Positions 39,948 to 46,027 of a stretch of 64,000 bases of DNA are shown in pieces. Under the pieces are notes generated by a model. The model was given only the letters and a program-made list of their open reading frames with translations. It was not told where the DNA came from and ran no database searches. The DNA is taken from positions 1 through 64,000 of the IMG/VR virus record IMGVR_UViG_3300025941_000021. One strand, 5' to 3'. Source of the stretch: a virus. Positions within the stretch are counted from its first letter, which is position 1. The number at the start of each line of letters is the position of its first letter. The position numbers and the translations under genes are program-made.

Positions 39948-40277
39948 ATGGGCATGGCTGAGATCATCGCAATCATTTCGCTTGTAGTCACGTCGCTGGC
40001 AATCCCGGCACTACTCGCGATTCACAAGACCCGAACCCAATCTGTGATCCAGGAAGAGAAGCCTGGCATCATTGACGCTGCTCACAAGGCGATGGTGGCA
40101 CACGTCAAGCAAGAGTTGGAAGAGGAACGTTCACGCGCGAAGGAACTTTTTGCTGCTAAGCATGAAATGTCCGAAATGCGTGGTCTCGTGAATCAACTTG
40201 TGCAGAATACTAGTAAGCTAGATGAAAAGCTTGATCGTATGCATGAACTTCTCTTGCAGTTGGCAAAGACTCGCTGA
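39948..40277 (+). CDS. N-terminal membrane anchor plus coiled coil (109 aa)
   Basis: MGMAEIIAIISLVVTSLAIP is one hydrophobic helix. The rest is a charged coiled coil (VKQELEEERSRAKELFAAKH; SKLDEKLDRMHELLLQL). It could be holin- or spanin-like in outline, but it is not assignable. Confidence 0.6.
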   Translation: MGMAEIIAIISLVVTSLAIPALLAIHKTRTQSVIQEEKPGIIDAAHKAMVAHVKQELEEERSRAKELFAAKHEMSEMRGLVNQLVQNTSKLDEKLDRMHELLLQLAKTR

Positions 40278-40582
40278 TGGATCTCGATGCACTCCAAAGG
40301 AAGATCAAGGACTTGGAAATCGAGTTTAACAAGCTTCGATTTCGTCTTGGTCGTCTTGAGGAACATGTCGAGTACAACATGGAGCCTAAGCCTGTAAAGA
40401 TTGAAGTTGTGCCGCCTTCTGTCGTCGCAGTAGCTGCTGAAATGGGAGCTACTCTCGCAGAAGCTAAGACGATTACAAGGTCGTCAAAAGAAAGTGCACG
40501 AGACTTGCGCCGAGTTGTGGCACCGCAGGATGACACAGGTAAACACAAGACCTCGGATTCATTCACCAAGCCTGGTAAGTGA
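40277..40582 (+). CDS. Coiled-coil protein (101 aa)
   Basis: ATG overlaps the upstream stop. Residues 4-32 form a coiled coil (LQRKIKDLEIEFNKLRFRL). The rest is disordered and basic at the C-terminus. Likely partner of the preceding membrane-anchored coiled coil. Confidence 0.6.
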   Translation: MDLDALQRKIKDLEIEFNKLRFRLGRLEEHVEYNMEPKPVKIEVVPPSVVAVAAEMGATLAEAKTITRSSKESARDLRRVVAPQDDTGKHKTSDSFTKPGK

Positions 40583-40599
40583 GCAGTTCCTGATCGACC

Positions 40600-40628
40600 T
40601 TGACACACTCCGGCGCACGACTCATACT
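40600..40628 (+). promoter_or_regulatory. Sigma70-like promoter
   Basis: TTGACA (40600-40605), 17-base spacer, CATACT (40623-40628), 16 bases before the next ATG. The same -10 form recurs at 48908. Confidence 0.6.
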
Positions 40629-40644
40629 CACACACGGAGGAACG

Positions 40645-40956
40645 ATGAACGGACCAGAAGGTGACTTCGCCAGGATCTGTGTGGTGTGTCAAACACCTTA
40701 TGCAGCCACTGGCAAGCGTGTTACGTGTTCACAACGCTGTGCAGGCTTCTTGAGCCGACAGAACGCTGCTAAGACATTCAATGTGTTGACGAGAACGGGA
40801 CGTTTGAGTTCTGCGCACCCCAACATCGCCAATACGCCAAAGGCTGACACGCGGTCAGAACTGCCTCCCGTAGAGACGCTCCCAGCGGCATACGTCAAGC
40901 GTGTGCATGATCTGTGGGTTTCTCTGACCGAGAACTCGCCTATGAGGATTGCATGA
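40645..40956 (+). CDS. Zinc-binding protein (103 aa)
   Basis: Start ATG at 40645 after GGAGGAACG. ICVVCQTPYAATGKRVTCSQ then RCAGFLSR gives two Cys pairs 13-14 residues apart, a treble-clef type zinc site. Probable nucleic-acid binding. Its stop overlaps the next ATG. Confidence 0.65.
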   Translation: MNGPEGDFARICVVCQTPYAATGKRVTCSQRCAGFLSRQNAAKTFNVLTRTGRLSSAHPNIANTPKADTRSELPPVETLPAAYVKRVHDLWVSLTENSPMRIA

Positions 40957-41762
40957 CAACAAAGAAAAAGAAGCTAAGTGCCGTAACAAACCAGTCAGAA
41001 CTCGTCGCCATTGTGAGCGACATTCACTTCGATTTGCATGACCCTGCAACATGGAATGCATTCAAGAAGTGGTATGCAGACGTCAAGCCTGATAAGGTCG
41101 TAGTCCTTGGAGACTTCATCGACCTCGGAATGATGAGCAGATACACACAGGGCCCCGGTGCGCCTGTGAACGCCATCCCTCAGATCAAGATGTTTGTGAA
41201 GGAAATGAACGAGTTGCGTGACATCCATCCGGGTGTGCAGCTAATCATCTGTGAAGGCAATCACGATGAACGCTGGCAGAAGTTCTTGCACATGCATGCT
41301 GCCCACGCGTTGAAGGACGCCCTCGGTCTCACCCTTGAAGATCAGTGCTATTTGCAGGGTCTTCGCAAGGGAATCACGTGGACTCGTGAGGATACGGTCA
41401 ACAAGGGCCTACAGTGTGGTCCCTTCGTGCTTCGTCACGGCCACAATCAGTCTGGTAAGTACGGTGGAGGCAAGCACCTAGCTGCCAACCGTCTCACCAA
41501 GACCATGGGCACCTCGGAGGTGTTCGGGCACTTCCACCGCGCACAGATGATGTGCCAGACCTCTCGCGGCCGTACAGCGGTCGCAATCGCCAATCCCTGC
41601 ATGACAGGTGACCACGAGTATGCCAACGACCCTGATTGGCAGCGCGGGTTCACCATTCTGGAACTCTACGGACCAGATAACAAGTATTGCAGCCCATTTG
41701 TGGTTGTGATGAACGATGGTCACTTCGCATGGAATGGAAAGGTATACGACGGCAACGCCTGA
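40953..41762 (+). CDS. Calcineurin-like metallophosphoesterase
   Basis: 269 residues from ATG 40953. Motifs in order: IVSDIHFD, VVLGDFIDLG, ICEGNHDER, RHGHN and FGHFHRAQ, the full dimetal set of the metallophosphoesterase superfamily. Phage members act on DNA, RNA or nucleotides; the substrate here is unknown. The location between RNR and the tRNA block gives no further hint. Confidence 0.8.
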   Translation: MTTKKKKLSAVTNQSELVAIVSDIHFDLHDPATWNAFKKWYADVKPDKVVVLGDFIDLGMMSRYTQGPGAPVNAIPQIKMFVKEMNELRDIHPGVQLIICEGNHDERWQKFLHMHAAHALKDALGLTLEDQCYLQGLRKGITWTREDTVNKGLQCGPFVLRHGHNQSGKYGGGKHLAANRLTKTMGTSEVFGHFHRAQMMCQTSRGRTAVAIANPCMTGDHEYANDPDWQRGFTILELYGPDNKYCSPFVVVMNDGHFAWNGKVYDGNA

Positions 41763-41770
41763 GGTGAGCC

Positions 41771-42190
41771 ATGAAACTACGAATCCGCCAGACCAAAGAT
41801 GTGAACGCTGTACATGCACTTGATGCAACTGTGTTCAACTATAAGGAACATCATCCAGTCAACACTGACGAGGGTGTGTGGTGGATCGTATACGATGGAA
41901 AGACGCCAGTTGCGTACGCAGGTGCGGTTTTCCTCAAGGAAAAGAGCCGTGTATATCTGTGCCGCGCTGGTGTTCTTCCAGAATATCGTGGACTTGGATT
42001 GCAGAAAGCATTGATTCGCAAGCGCTTGCTCTGGGCAAAAAGCTGTGGCGTATCAACGGTGATCACGTATACTGACCTAGATAACGTCTTCTCAAGCAAC
42101 AATCTGATTGCAAGTGGATTCAAGCTCTACAAGCCTGATTTGCCTTGGGGAAACTCTGATGACGCTCTGTACTGGACAAGGAAGGTTTGA
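41771..42190 (+). CDS. GNAT-family acetyltransferase
   Basis: 139 residues. RAGVLPEYRGLGLQKALIRK is motif A (acetyl-CoA binding, R/Q-x-x-G-x-G/A pattern), preceded by strand 4 and followed by SSNNLIASGFKLY. Targets may be protein or small amines. SD GAGGTGAGCC lies just before. Confidence 0.75.
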   Translation: MKLRIRQTKDVNAVHALDATVFNYKEHHPVNTDEGVWWIVYDGKTPVAYAGAVFLKEKSRVYLCRAGVLPEYRGLGLQKALIRKRLLWAKSCGVSTVITYTDLDNVFSSNNLIASGFKLYKPDLPWGNSDDALYWTRKV

Positions 42191-42191
42191 A

Positions 42192-42386
42192 ATGGAAGAA
42201 AAGCAGAAGAAGGAAGCCAAGACGCGCACGTCTATCACGATCGATCCTGCGGTGCTCGATGCACTGAGGAAGCACTGTGAAGCAGCAAACATCAGCGCAT
42301 CATCGTTCATCGAGACCTCTGTGATGGTTTCATTGGGCATGATCGCCAAGGAAGCACTTCCTGATGTGGAGCCTGTGACGCCATGA
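42192..42386 (+). CDS. Ribbon-helix-helix-like protein (64 aa)
   Basis: Start ATG at 42192. KTRTSITIDPAVLDALRKHC then SASSFIETSVMVSLGM follows the strand-helix-turn-helix order of RHH DNA-binding proteins. It may be a small transcriptional regulator of nearby genes. Confidence 0.55.
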   Translation: MEEKQKKEAKTRTSITIDPAVLDALRKHCEAANISASSFIETSVMVSLGMIAKEALPDVEPVTP

Positions 42387-42775
42387 ACTTCGAGGAAGCA
42401 GCCAAGCAGATTGAGGAGGAACGCGACCCAGCCGATGAAGCCCGTGAAAAGGCTTTGGACGCAATCGCCTTTGTTGAGTCACTACACCAGATGTTCAAGG
42501 ACAATGGGATGACTACGAAGGAAGAAGCAGACGTCGATGAGTTGGAAAACTTGATTGATGCTCTGCATGGTGAGCTAGGTGCTGCTGTGCTCTTCCTCTG
42601 TGAGCCGGTCTTTGCTCGTGTACCAGACATGATGCGTGTCGTGTCGAAGCGTATGGAGAAGGAATCGGATGTGCCTGTGGTTATCGCCAAGGGTTTCGAT
42701 CGTGTGGCGAAGAGGATCGAGAACACGCGTGTGAAGATGCAGCAAGTTGTTCCTCTGACCTCCGATCTCACTTGA
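42383..42775 (+). CDS. Helical hypothetical protein (130 aa)
   Basis: ATG overlaps the upstream stop. All-helical, acidic sequence (EEERDPADEAREKALDAIAF). Its stop codon (42773-42775) falls inside the -35 box of the first translation-block promoter. Confidence 0.65.
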   Translation: MNFEEAAKQIEEERDPADEAREKALDAIAFVESLHQMFKDNGMTTKEEADVDELENLIDALHGELGAAVLFLCEPVFARVPDMMRVVSKRMEKESDVPVVIAKGFDRVAKRIENTRVKMQQVVPLTSDLT

Positions 42776-42799
42776 CAGCCCGCTCGGAAGTGATAGGAT
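42772..42799 (+). promoter_or_regulatory. Promoter P1 of the translation block
   Basis: TTGACA (42772-42777), 16-base spacer, TAGGAT (42794-42799). A strong hairpin follows within about 25 bases, so it may make a very short RNA. Confidence 0.65.
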
Positions 42800-42821
42800 G
42801 TGCGCTGTGATGCTCATACCG

Positions 42822-42859
42822 GGTGCTAGTAGCCGCAAAACTGCTAGCACCTTCACTTT
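42822..42859 (+). terminator. Hairpin after promoter P1
   Basis: An 11-bp stem with one G-U pair (42822-42832 with 42841-42851) and an 8-base loop, followed by TTCACTTT. Likely terminator of a roughly 50-nt transcript. Confidence 0.6.
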
Positions 42860-42863
42860 CCGG

Positions 42864-42891
42864 TTGACATCGTTCGAAGCCCTGCTAGGAT
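42864..42891 (+). promoter_or_regulatory. Promoter P2 of the translation block
   Basis: TTGACA (42864-42869), 16-base spacer, TAGGAT (42886-42891): the same boxes and spacing as P1. It should drive the tRNA array. Confidence 0.65.
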
Positions 42892-42897
42892 AAAGAG

Positions 42898-42969
42898 ATG
42901 CTCACTCTAGTTAATCGCATTCACCCGAAGTTCGACTATGCCCAGATTTGGGTAGGTGCCGACGTGTAA
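42898..42969 (+). CDS. Possible 23-residue leader peptide
   Basis: An ATG lies seven bases after the P2 -10 box, about where transcription should start, so the message would be leaderless. The frame MLTLVNRIHPKFDYAQIWVG... ends at TAA and is followed by an 8-bp hairpin. It may be an attenuation leader or a chance frame. Confidence 0.35.
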   Translation: MLTLVNRIHPKFDYAQIWVGADV

Positions 42970-42999
42970 TCGATAACTAGACGCATTCTCTATCGATTC

Positions 43000-43030
43000 A
43001 CAAGGGCACCAAGGAAACTTCGGTGCCCTT
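43000..43030 (+). other. RNA hairpins in the tRNA operon leader
   Basis: A 9-bp perfect stem (AAGGGCACC/GGTGCCCTT) lies near 43002-43030, just after an 8-bp stem (AATCGATA/TATCGATT) near 42967-42998. No U run. Processing or anti-termination signals are possible. Confidence 0.45.
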
Positions 43031-43062
43031 AATCGTTCGAGAGACCCAACGCAGAAAGTGAC

Positions 43063-43091
43063 TTGACAACAGACAGAACGCACAGCACGAT
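43063..43091 (+). promoter_or_regulatory. Possible promoter P3 before tRNA-Lys
   Basis: TTGACA at 43063-43068 with a weak CACGAT box 17 bases later. The first tRNA begins at 43103. Confidence 0.4.
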
Positions 43092-43102
43092 AGAGACTCA
43101 AC

Positions 43103-43175
43103 GGAAGCGAAGCTAACCGGCCAGGCACTCGGCTCTTAACCGAAACATAGATGGGTTCGACTCCCTCCGCTTCCA
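43103..43175 (+). tRNA. tRNA-Lys (anticodon CTT)
   Basis: Acceptor GGAAGCG/CGCTTCC, loop CTCTTAA giving CTT, canonical T-loop TTCGACT. CCA is not encoded. Reads AAG. Confidence 0.85.
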
Positions 43176-43258
43176 TAAAAGTGTCGCGATTCTCACGACA
43201 ACGCTAAACAATGAGATACCAATGTGAATGCTCGTGGGGAGTACATCGCGTTTAGATA

Positions 43259-43276
43259 CGCGGGCCGCAAGCCCGC
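43259..43276 (+). other. GC-rich hairpin between tRNAs
   Basis: 6-bp stem GCGGGC/GCCCGC around a 5-base loop, with a short T-rich run some 20 bases later. Terminator or processing site. Confidence 0.4.
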
Positions 43277-43307
43277 ACTACCTCTCTACATTTTTCGTCA
43301 CATACAT

Positions 43308-43378
43308 TCCGATTTCGTCTAAAGGCAGGACAGCGGTCTCTGAAACCGTTAATCGAGGTTCGATTCCTTGCGTCGGAG
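43308..43378 (+). tRNA. tRNA-Gln (anticodon CTG)
   Basis: Anticodon loop CTCTGAA, T-loop TTCGATT. It is closely similar to tRNA-Gln(TTG) at 51368, an evident duplication with an anticodon change. Reads CAG. Confidence 0.85.
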
Positions 43379-43444
43379 TAGGTCGAAAGACCATTTGAAA
43401 ACTGAATAGGGTCATTGATTTCGGTACGCTTCGGCGTACCTCAT

Positions 43445-43519
43445 TGGGGTGTATGTCGCGTTGGAAAGACAGTACGGCTGTTAACCGTATGTGCGGGGGT
43501 TCGATTCCCTCTGCCCCAG
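43445..43519 (+). tRNA. tRNA-Asn (anticodon GTT), copy 1
   Basis: Acceptor TGGGGTG/TGCCCCA, stem TACGG/CCGTA, loop CTGTTAA, T-loop TTCGATT. Confidence 0.8.
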
Positions 43520-43527
43520 CTATCTAT

Positions 43528-43600
43528 GGTGGATTAGCTCAGGAAGTTGAGCAGTAAGCTGTTAACTTACCCGAGGTAGGTGCAAGTCCTACATCCATCG
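43528..43600 (+). tRNA. tRNA-Asn (anticodon GTT), copy 2
   Basis: Acceptor GGTGGAT/ATCCATC, stem GTAAG/CTTAC, loop CTGTTAA, unusual T-loop TGCAAGT. It differs widely from copy 1, so it is not a recent duplicate. Confidence 0.8.
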
Positions 43601-43607
43601 TACAAAC

Positions 43608-43683
43608 GCAGCTTGAGCGAGTAGGGTTACATACGCGACGGTCTGAAAAGCCGTAGAACTTGGTTCGACTCCAAGAAGCTGCA
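43608..43683 (+). tRNA. tRNA-Phe (anticodon GAA)
   Basis: Acceptor GCAGCTT/AAGCTGC, anticodon loop CTGAAAA, T-loop TTCGACT. Confidence 0.85.
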
Positions 43684-43686
43684 TAC

Positions 43687-43774
43687 CAGGGTGTAGGTGG
43701 GTAGATGGTAGCCCTCTCGTTTTGGAGACGAGTAACACAAGATCGCCGTGCAGGTTCGAGTCCTGTCGCCCTGA
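43687..43774 (+). tRNA. Class II-shaped tRNA with Pro anticodon (TGG)
   Basis: Acceptor CAGGGTG/CGCCCTG. Anticodon stem CTCGT/ACGAG is perfect with loop TTTGGAG, so TGG. The variable region is about 17 nt with a CAC/GTG mini-stem, which is unusual for proline tRNAs and normal only for Leu, Ser and Tyr. Identity is therefore uncertain. Confidence 0.6.
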
Positions 43775-43779
43775 TATCT

Positions 43780-43862
43780 GGTTGAGACGCGTCAATGGTC
43801 GGCGCAGCGGTCTGTAAAACCGCCTCCTTCGGGAACAGTAGGTTCGATTCCTTCCTCAACCA
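43780..43862 (+). tRNA. tRNA-Tyr (anticodon GTA)
   Basis: Acceptor GGTTGAG/CTCAACC, stem GCGGT/ACCGC, loop CTGTAAA, and the long variable arm expected for bacterial tRNA-Tyr. Confidence 0.9.
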
Positions 43863-44072
43863 TAGTGAATGCTCGATTGGGTTTACATCACTGAATATGA
43901 TCCGACGCGGGTGCAACTCCCGTAAGCTCCATCAGTTCTAAACAAACGGGGCTGCCAGTGCTAGGCTAAACAACTCGGTCACTCTCGTCACTAACTAATA
44001 GGTTCCTAGCTCAAGTTTCAGAGCATCCCTGACAACGGGGAAAGATCGTGGAGTATGACCACGGGAATCTGC
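43863..44072 (+). ncRNA. ssrA: Circularly permuted tmRNA-like locus
   Basis: 43904-43931 (GACGCGGG, loop TGCAACT, CCCG, AGCTCCA) is nearly the bacterial tmRNA 3' end. GGGGCT at 43948-43953 pairs with AGCTCC at 43925-43930, but the 5' half lies 16 bases downstream, the order of two-piece tmRNAs. P2-like pairing joins the pieces: 43881-43885 with 43967-43971 and 43889-43893 with 43956-43960. A frame ending at tandem TAA TAG (43996-44001) is a candidate tag, but it lacks a typical Ala-Ala end. Later hairpin CGTGG/CCACG near 44047. The 3' limit is a guess. Confidence 0.6.
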
Positions 44073-44075
44073 CAT

Positions 44076-44147
44076 CGGAGTATAGGCAAGTGGTATGTCG
44101 CACCGTTTGGGGCGGTGATGTCGGGTGTTCGATTCACCCTACTCCGA
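44076..44147 (+). tRNA. tRNA-Pro (anticodon TGG)
   Basis: Acceptor CGGAGTA/TACTCCG, stem CACCG/CGGTG, loop TTTGGGG with the G37 typical of Pro, T-arm GGGTG-TTCGATT-CACCC. Confidence 0.85.
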
Positions 44148-44152
44148 TTTCT

Positions 44153-44225
44153 GTCGTCGTCGCCTAAAGGTTGGCACCCGGCTTTTAACCGGACACAAAT
44201 GCTGGTTCGAGTCCAGTCGGCGGCA
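44153..44225 (+). tRNA. tRNA-Lys (anticodon TTT)
   Basis: Acceptor GTCGTCG/CGGCGGC, D-stem GCC/GGC, anticodon loop CTTTTAA, T-loop TTCGAGT. Confidence 0.85.
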
Positions 44226-44238
44226 TCAGATTTCTAAC

Positions 44239-44310
44239 GGAGCTATCGTATAACGGTTAGTACACATCGCTGATAACGATGTTACGAAAGTTCGACTCTT
44301 TCTAGCTCCA
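44239..44310 (+). tRNA. tRNA-Ile (anticodon GAT)
   Basis: Acceptor GGAGCTA/TAGCTCC, stem CATCG/CGATG, loop CTGATAA, T-loop TTCGACT. Confidence 0.9.
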
Positions 44311-44354
44311 TACCAGACTCACGCAGGGAAACCTGCGGAGAGCCTCTGGACAAT

Positions 44355-44427
44355 GCGCTCATAGTATTCTGGTGAGTACACTTGATTGTCAATCAAGGCC
44401 AGGGGAGTTCGATCCTCCTTGGGCGCG
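44355..44427 (+). tRNA. tRNA-Asp (anticodon GTC)
   Basis: Acceptor GCGCTCA/TGGGCGC, stem CTTGA/TCAAG, loop TTGTCAA, T-loop TTCGATC. A 6-bp hairpin with GAAA loop precedes it near 44322. Confidence 0.85.
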
Positions 44428-44433
44428 CTTCAT

Positions 44434-44507
44434 GGTGACTATAGTGTAGAGGTCCGCATGCCGGTCTGTGAATCCGGCGGTGGTGGGTTCGATTCCCCCT
44501 AGTCACC
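44434..44507 (+). tRNA. tRNA-His (anticodon GTG)
   Basis: G-1 can pair with C73, acceptor GTGACTA/TAGTCAC, anticodon loop CTGTGAA. The 31-39 pair is T-T. Confidence 0.85.
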
Positions 44508-44520
44508 CTCACATGTTTTC

Positions 44521-44624
44521 GGGGCGTTGGTGTAATGTAAGCACATACTAAGTATGGCGAAGTCCCAACCTGGCCCTTCAATGGGCAAGGTAGAGAGCTG
44601 GTTAGAATCCGGCACGCTCCACCA
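44521..44624 (+). ncRNA. Composite tRNA-like RNA with encoded CCA
   Basis: Acceptor GGGGCGT/ACGCTCC followed by A-CCA, and a T-arm GCTGG-TTAGAAT-CCGGC with a non-standard loop. Between the ends are a D-arm-like GTG/CAC hairpin, a tight CATAC-TAA-GTATG hairpin and a longer hairpin (ACCT/AGGT and GCCC/GGGC around TTCAAT). No standard anticodon arm. It could be a degenerate class II tRNA or a tRNA-mimic RNA such as a YrlA-type Y RNA. Confidence 0.45.
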
Positions 44625-44687
44625 ATCTTGTACACGGTAACCAACCCGTGCAGATGCGAGTCGAAGATGCTCATGATCATCTTCAAA

Positions 44688-44784
44688 CTTGAGGTTCTAT
44701 GGGATACTCGGACTGCCCGACTTGATCCCGTGTGAAAACACGGAGGAGGGAGGGTGGGAGGCTCTGAGGGAGTAGAAACTCAAG
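44688..44784 (+). ncRNA. Possible structured RNA
   Basis: CTTGAG (44688-44693) pairs with CTCAAG (44779-44784) around a 97-nt region holding CCGTGT-GAAA-ACACGG. A 7-bp hairpin GAAGATG/CATCTTC lies just upstream. It matches no RNA I know. Confidence 0.3.
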
Positions 44785-44789
44785 ACCAT

Positions 44790-44861
44790 ACGTTAGTGCT
44801 CCTGGGAGAGCGGCTGGCCTCCAAAACCGGCGTCAAGAGGGTTCGAATCCTTCCTAGCGTG
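44790..44861 (+). tRNA. tRNA-Trp (anticodon CCA)
   Basis: Acceptor ACGTTAG/CTAGCGT, loop CTCCAAA. The 31-39 pair is C-A. T-loop TTCGAAT. Confidence 0.85.
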
Positions 44862-44862
44862 C

Positions 44863-44890
44863 TTGACAACGCACTACGGTGTGTTACCAT
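44863..44890 (+). promoter_or_regulatory. Promoter P4 inside the tRNA array
   Basis: TTGACA (44863-44868), 16-base spacer, TACCAT (44885-44890), directly upstream of tRNA-Ala. Confidence 0.65.
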
Positions 44891-44896
44891 AACAAT

Positions 44897-44967
44897 GGGC
44901 CGCGAGTAGGACGGGAATACGTTACGCTTGCACCGTGAAAGATAGGGTTCGACTCCCTAGCGGTCCA
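44897..44967 (+). tRNA. tRNA-Ala (anticodon TGC)
   Basis: Acceptor GGGCCGC/GCGGTCC, stem TTACG/CGTGA, loop CTTGCAC, T-loop TTCGACT. Confidence 0.85.
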
Positions 44968-44985
44968 TCAGCCGGTAGTCTAAGT

Positions 44986-45068
44986 TAGTCGGTCGCGAGA
45001 CTGGCAATGGCAAAGACACTATGCCTAGAACATAGAGTTTACGGGTGGAAATCCCGTCCGACTGACCA
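44986..45068 (+). tRNA. Atypical tRNA, anticodon TAG (Leu?), encoded CCA
   Basis: Perfect anticodon stem CTATG/CATAG with loop CCTAGAA (C at position 33 instead of T), T-arm ACGGG-TGGAAAT-CCCGT, acceptor TAGTCGG/CCGACTG, and ACCA encoded at the end. The D-arm region is unusually long and a second 5' end (44969) is possible. Short variable loop, unlike normal Leu tRNAs. Confidence 0.5.
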
Positions 45069-45071
45069 ATC

Positions 45072-45144
45072 GCTGGTAAGGTGTAAATAGAGACACACTT
45101 CCTTGGTATGGATGTGATCAGGATGCAAGTTCCTGTACCAGCTT
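45072..45144 (+). tRNA. tRNA-Thr (anticodon GGT)
   Basis: Acceptor GCTGGTA/TACCAGC, loop TTGGTAT, T-arm CAGGA-TGCAAGT-TCCTG with the TGC-type T-loop also seen in tRNA-Asn copy 2. Confidence 0.8.
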
Positions 45145-45213
45145 CGGTGAATGCCGACCGTGAATACATCATTTCAAGATCAAACCTTCACGATCACTTT
45201 CGTCACCACCAAT

Positions 45214-45285
45214 GTACCTGTACGTCAACGGATAGACTCTGACGCTACGAACGTCCGAATGCGGGTTCGATTCCTGCCGGGTACG
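45214..45285 (+). tRNA. tRNA-Arg (anticodon ACG)
   Basis: Acceptor GTACCTG/CGGGTAC, loop CTACGAA; A34 would be converted to inosine by host TadA. T-arm GCGGG-TTCGATT-CCTGC. Confidence 0.85.
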
Positions 45286-45290
45286 TGACT

Positions 45291-45363
45291 GCTTCTATAG
45301 CACAATGGATAGTGTGCGCGCCTTCTAAGCGCTGCGATCTGGGTTCGAATCCTAGTAGGAGCG
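45291..45363 (+). tRNA. tRNA-Arg (anticodon TCT)
   Basis: Acceptor GCTTCTA/TAGGAGC, loop CTTCTAA on a 4-bp GCGC/GCGC stem, T-loop TTCGAAT. Reads AGA. Confidence 0.85.
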
Positions 45364-45367
45364 TAAT

Positions 45368-45440
45368 CTCTTCGTAGCATAACGGATAGTGTACCGCACT
45401 CCTAAGGCGGGTGGTGTGAGTTCAAATCTCACCGAAGAGG
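45368..45440 (+). tRNA. tRNA-Arg (anticodon CCT)
   Basis: Acceptor CTCTTCG/CGAAGAG, loop CTCCTAA. The 31-39 pair is A-G. T-loop TTCAAAT. Reads AGG. Confidence 0.85.
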
Positions 45441-45464
45441 CTAATCAAAGATCCTATTCTCAAC

Positions 45465-45538
45465 GCACTACGACTCAGCAAGCGACGAGAACGGTTTTAC
45501 ACACCGTCAAATGCAGGGCGCGATACCCTGGTGGTGCA
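45465..45538 (+). tRNA. tRNA-Val (anticodon TAC)
   Basis: Acceptor GCACTAC/GTGGTGC, perfect stem ACGGT/ACCGT, loop TTTACAC, unusual T-loop CGCGATA. Confidence 0.8.
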
Positions 45539-45544
45539 TACAAT

Positions 45545-45626
45545 GCCGGAGTGGTGGAATGGCAGACACAGCGGTCTTAGAAGCCGCCGTACTTCGTACA
45601 TGAAGGTTCGACTCCTTTCTTCGGCA
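45545..45626 (+). tRNA. tRNA-Leu (anticodon TAG)
   Basis: Acceptor GCCGGAG/CTTCGGC, stem GCGGT/GCCGC, loop CTTAGAA, long variable arm as expected for Leu. Confidence 0.9.
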
Positions 45627-45630
45627 TAAC

Positions 45631-45710
45631 GGGCGCGTGGTGGAATGGCAGACACACCAGACTAAGAATCTGGCGCGAATAGCGTGGGAGTTCGACTCTC
45701 CCCGTGCCCA
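45631..45710 (+). tRNA. tRNA-Leu (anticodon AAG)
   Basis: Acceptor GGGCGCG/CGTGCCC, perfect stem CCAGA/TCTGG, loop CTAAGAA, class II variable arm. A34 implies deamination or direct reading of CUU. Confidence 0.85.
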
Positions 45711-45711
45711 T

Positions 45712-45785
45712 AGCGGTGCAGTTGGAGATGACAGGGGAGTCTCATAAGCTCTCACAACCGGACGCGACTTCCGGGGCCGCTCCCA
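45712..45785 (+). tRNA. tRNA with CAT anticodon, copy 1 (Met/fMet/Ile2), CCA encoded
   Basis: Acceptor AGCGGTG/GGCCGCT with one mismatch, loop CTCATAA, T-arm CCGGA-CGCGACT-TCCGG, followed by C-CCA. Initiator, elongator or Ile2 identity cannot be decided by eye. Confidence 0.75.
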
Positions 45786-45787
45786 AT

Positions 45788-45859
45788 GTCAATACAAGCA
45801 GGTTGCTTAGCGGGCTCTCATAAGGCTCTGCTCGTGAGGTTCGAGTCCTCCTATTGGCA
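45788..45859 (+). tRNA. tRNA with CAT anticodon, copy 2 (Met/fMet/Ile2)
   Basis: Acceptor GTCAATA/TATTGGC, loop CTCATAA, T-loop TTCGAGT. No CCA. Differs strongly from copy 1, so the two probably have different identities. Confidence 0.8.
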
Positions 45860-45902
45860 CTCCTAGTTCGAAGCGACTAAGATAACCTGGTTACCAGGTG
45901 AC

Positions 45903-45985
45903 GCCCGTGTGATGGAATGGCAGACATGACGGTCTCAAAAACCGTTGCCTTGACAGGCGTGCGAGTTCGACTCTCGCCGTGGGCA
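45903..45985 (+). tRNA. tRNA-Leu (anticodon CAA)
   Basis: Acceptor GCCCGTG/CGTGGGC, stem ACGGT/ACCGT, loop CTCAAAA, class II variable arm. Reads UUG. Confidence 0.9.
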
Positions 45986-46027
45986 TGTATGGAAAAGACA
46001 AAAACTGGTGGCGCGTAGGTTTCTACC

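Noticed and set aside
43901-43931. Decayed tRNA-Phe at the tmRNA-like 3' end
   Set aside because: A GAA can be read in a weak upstream hairpin, but the T-arm and acceptor match tmRNA better and the acceptor partner lies downstream in permuted order.
44521-44624. Selenocysteine-type tRNA with TCA anticodon
   Set aside because: A TCA can be placed in one hairpin loop, but the stem has a mismatch and the loop sits outside the normal anticodon position. No Sec machinery is visible.
45145-45213. Additional tRNA ending in CACCACCA
   Set aside because: The terminal CCA-like string is present, but acceptor, T-arm and anticodon arms do not pair.
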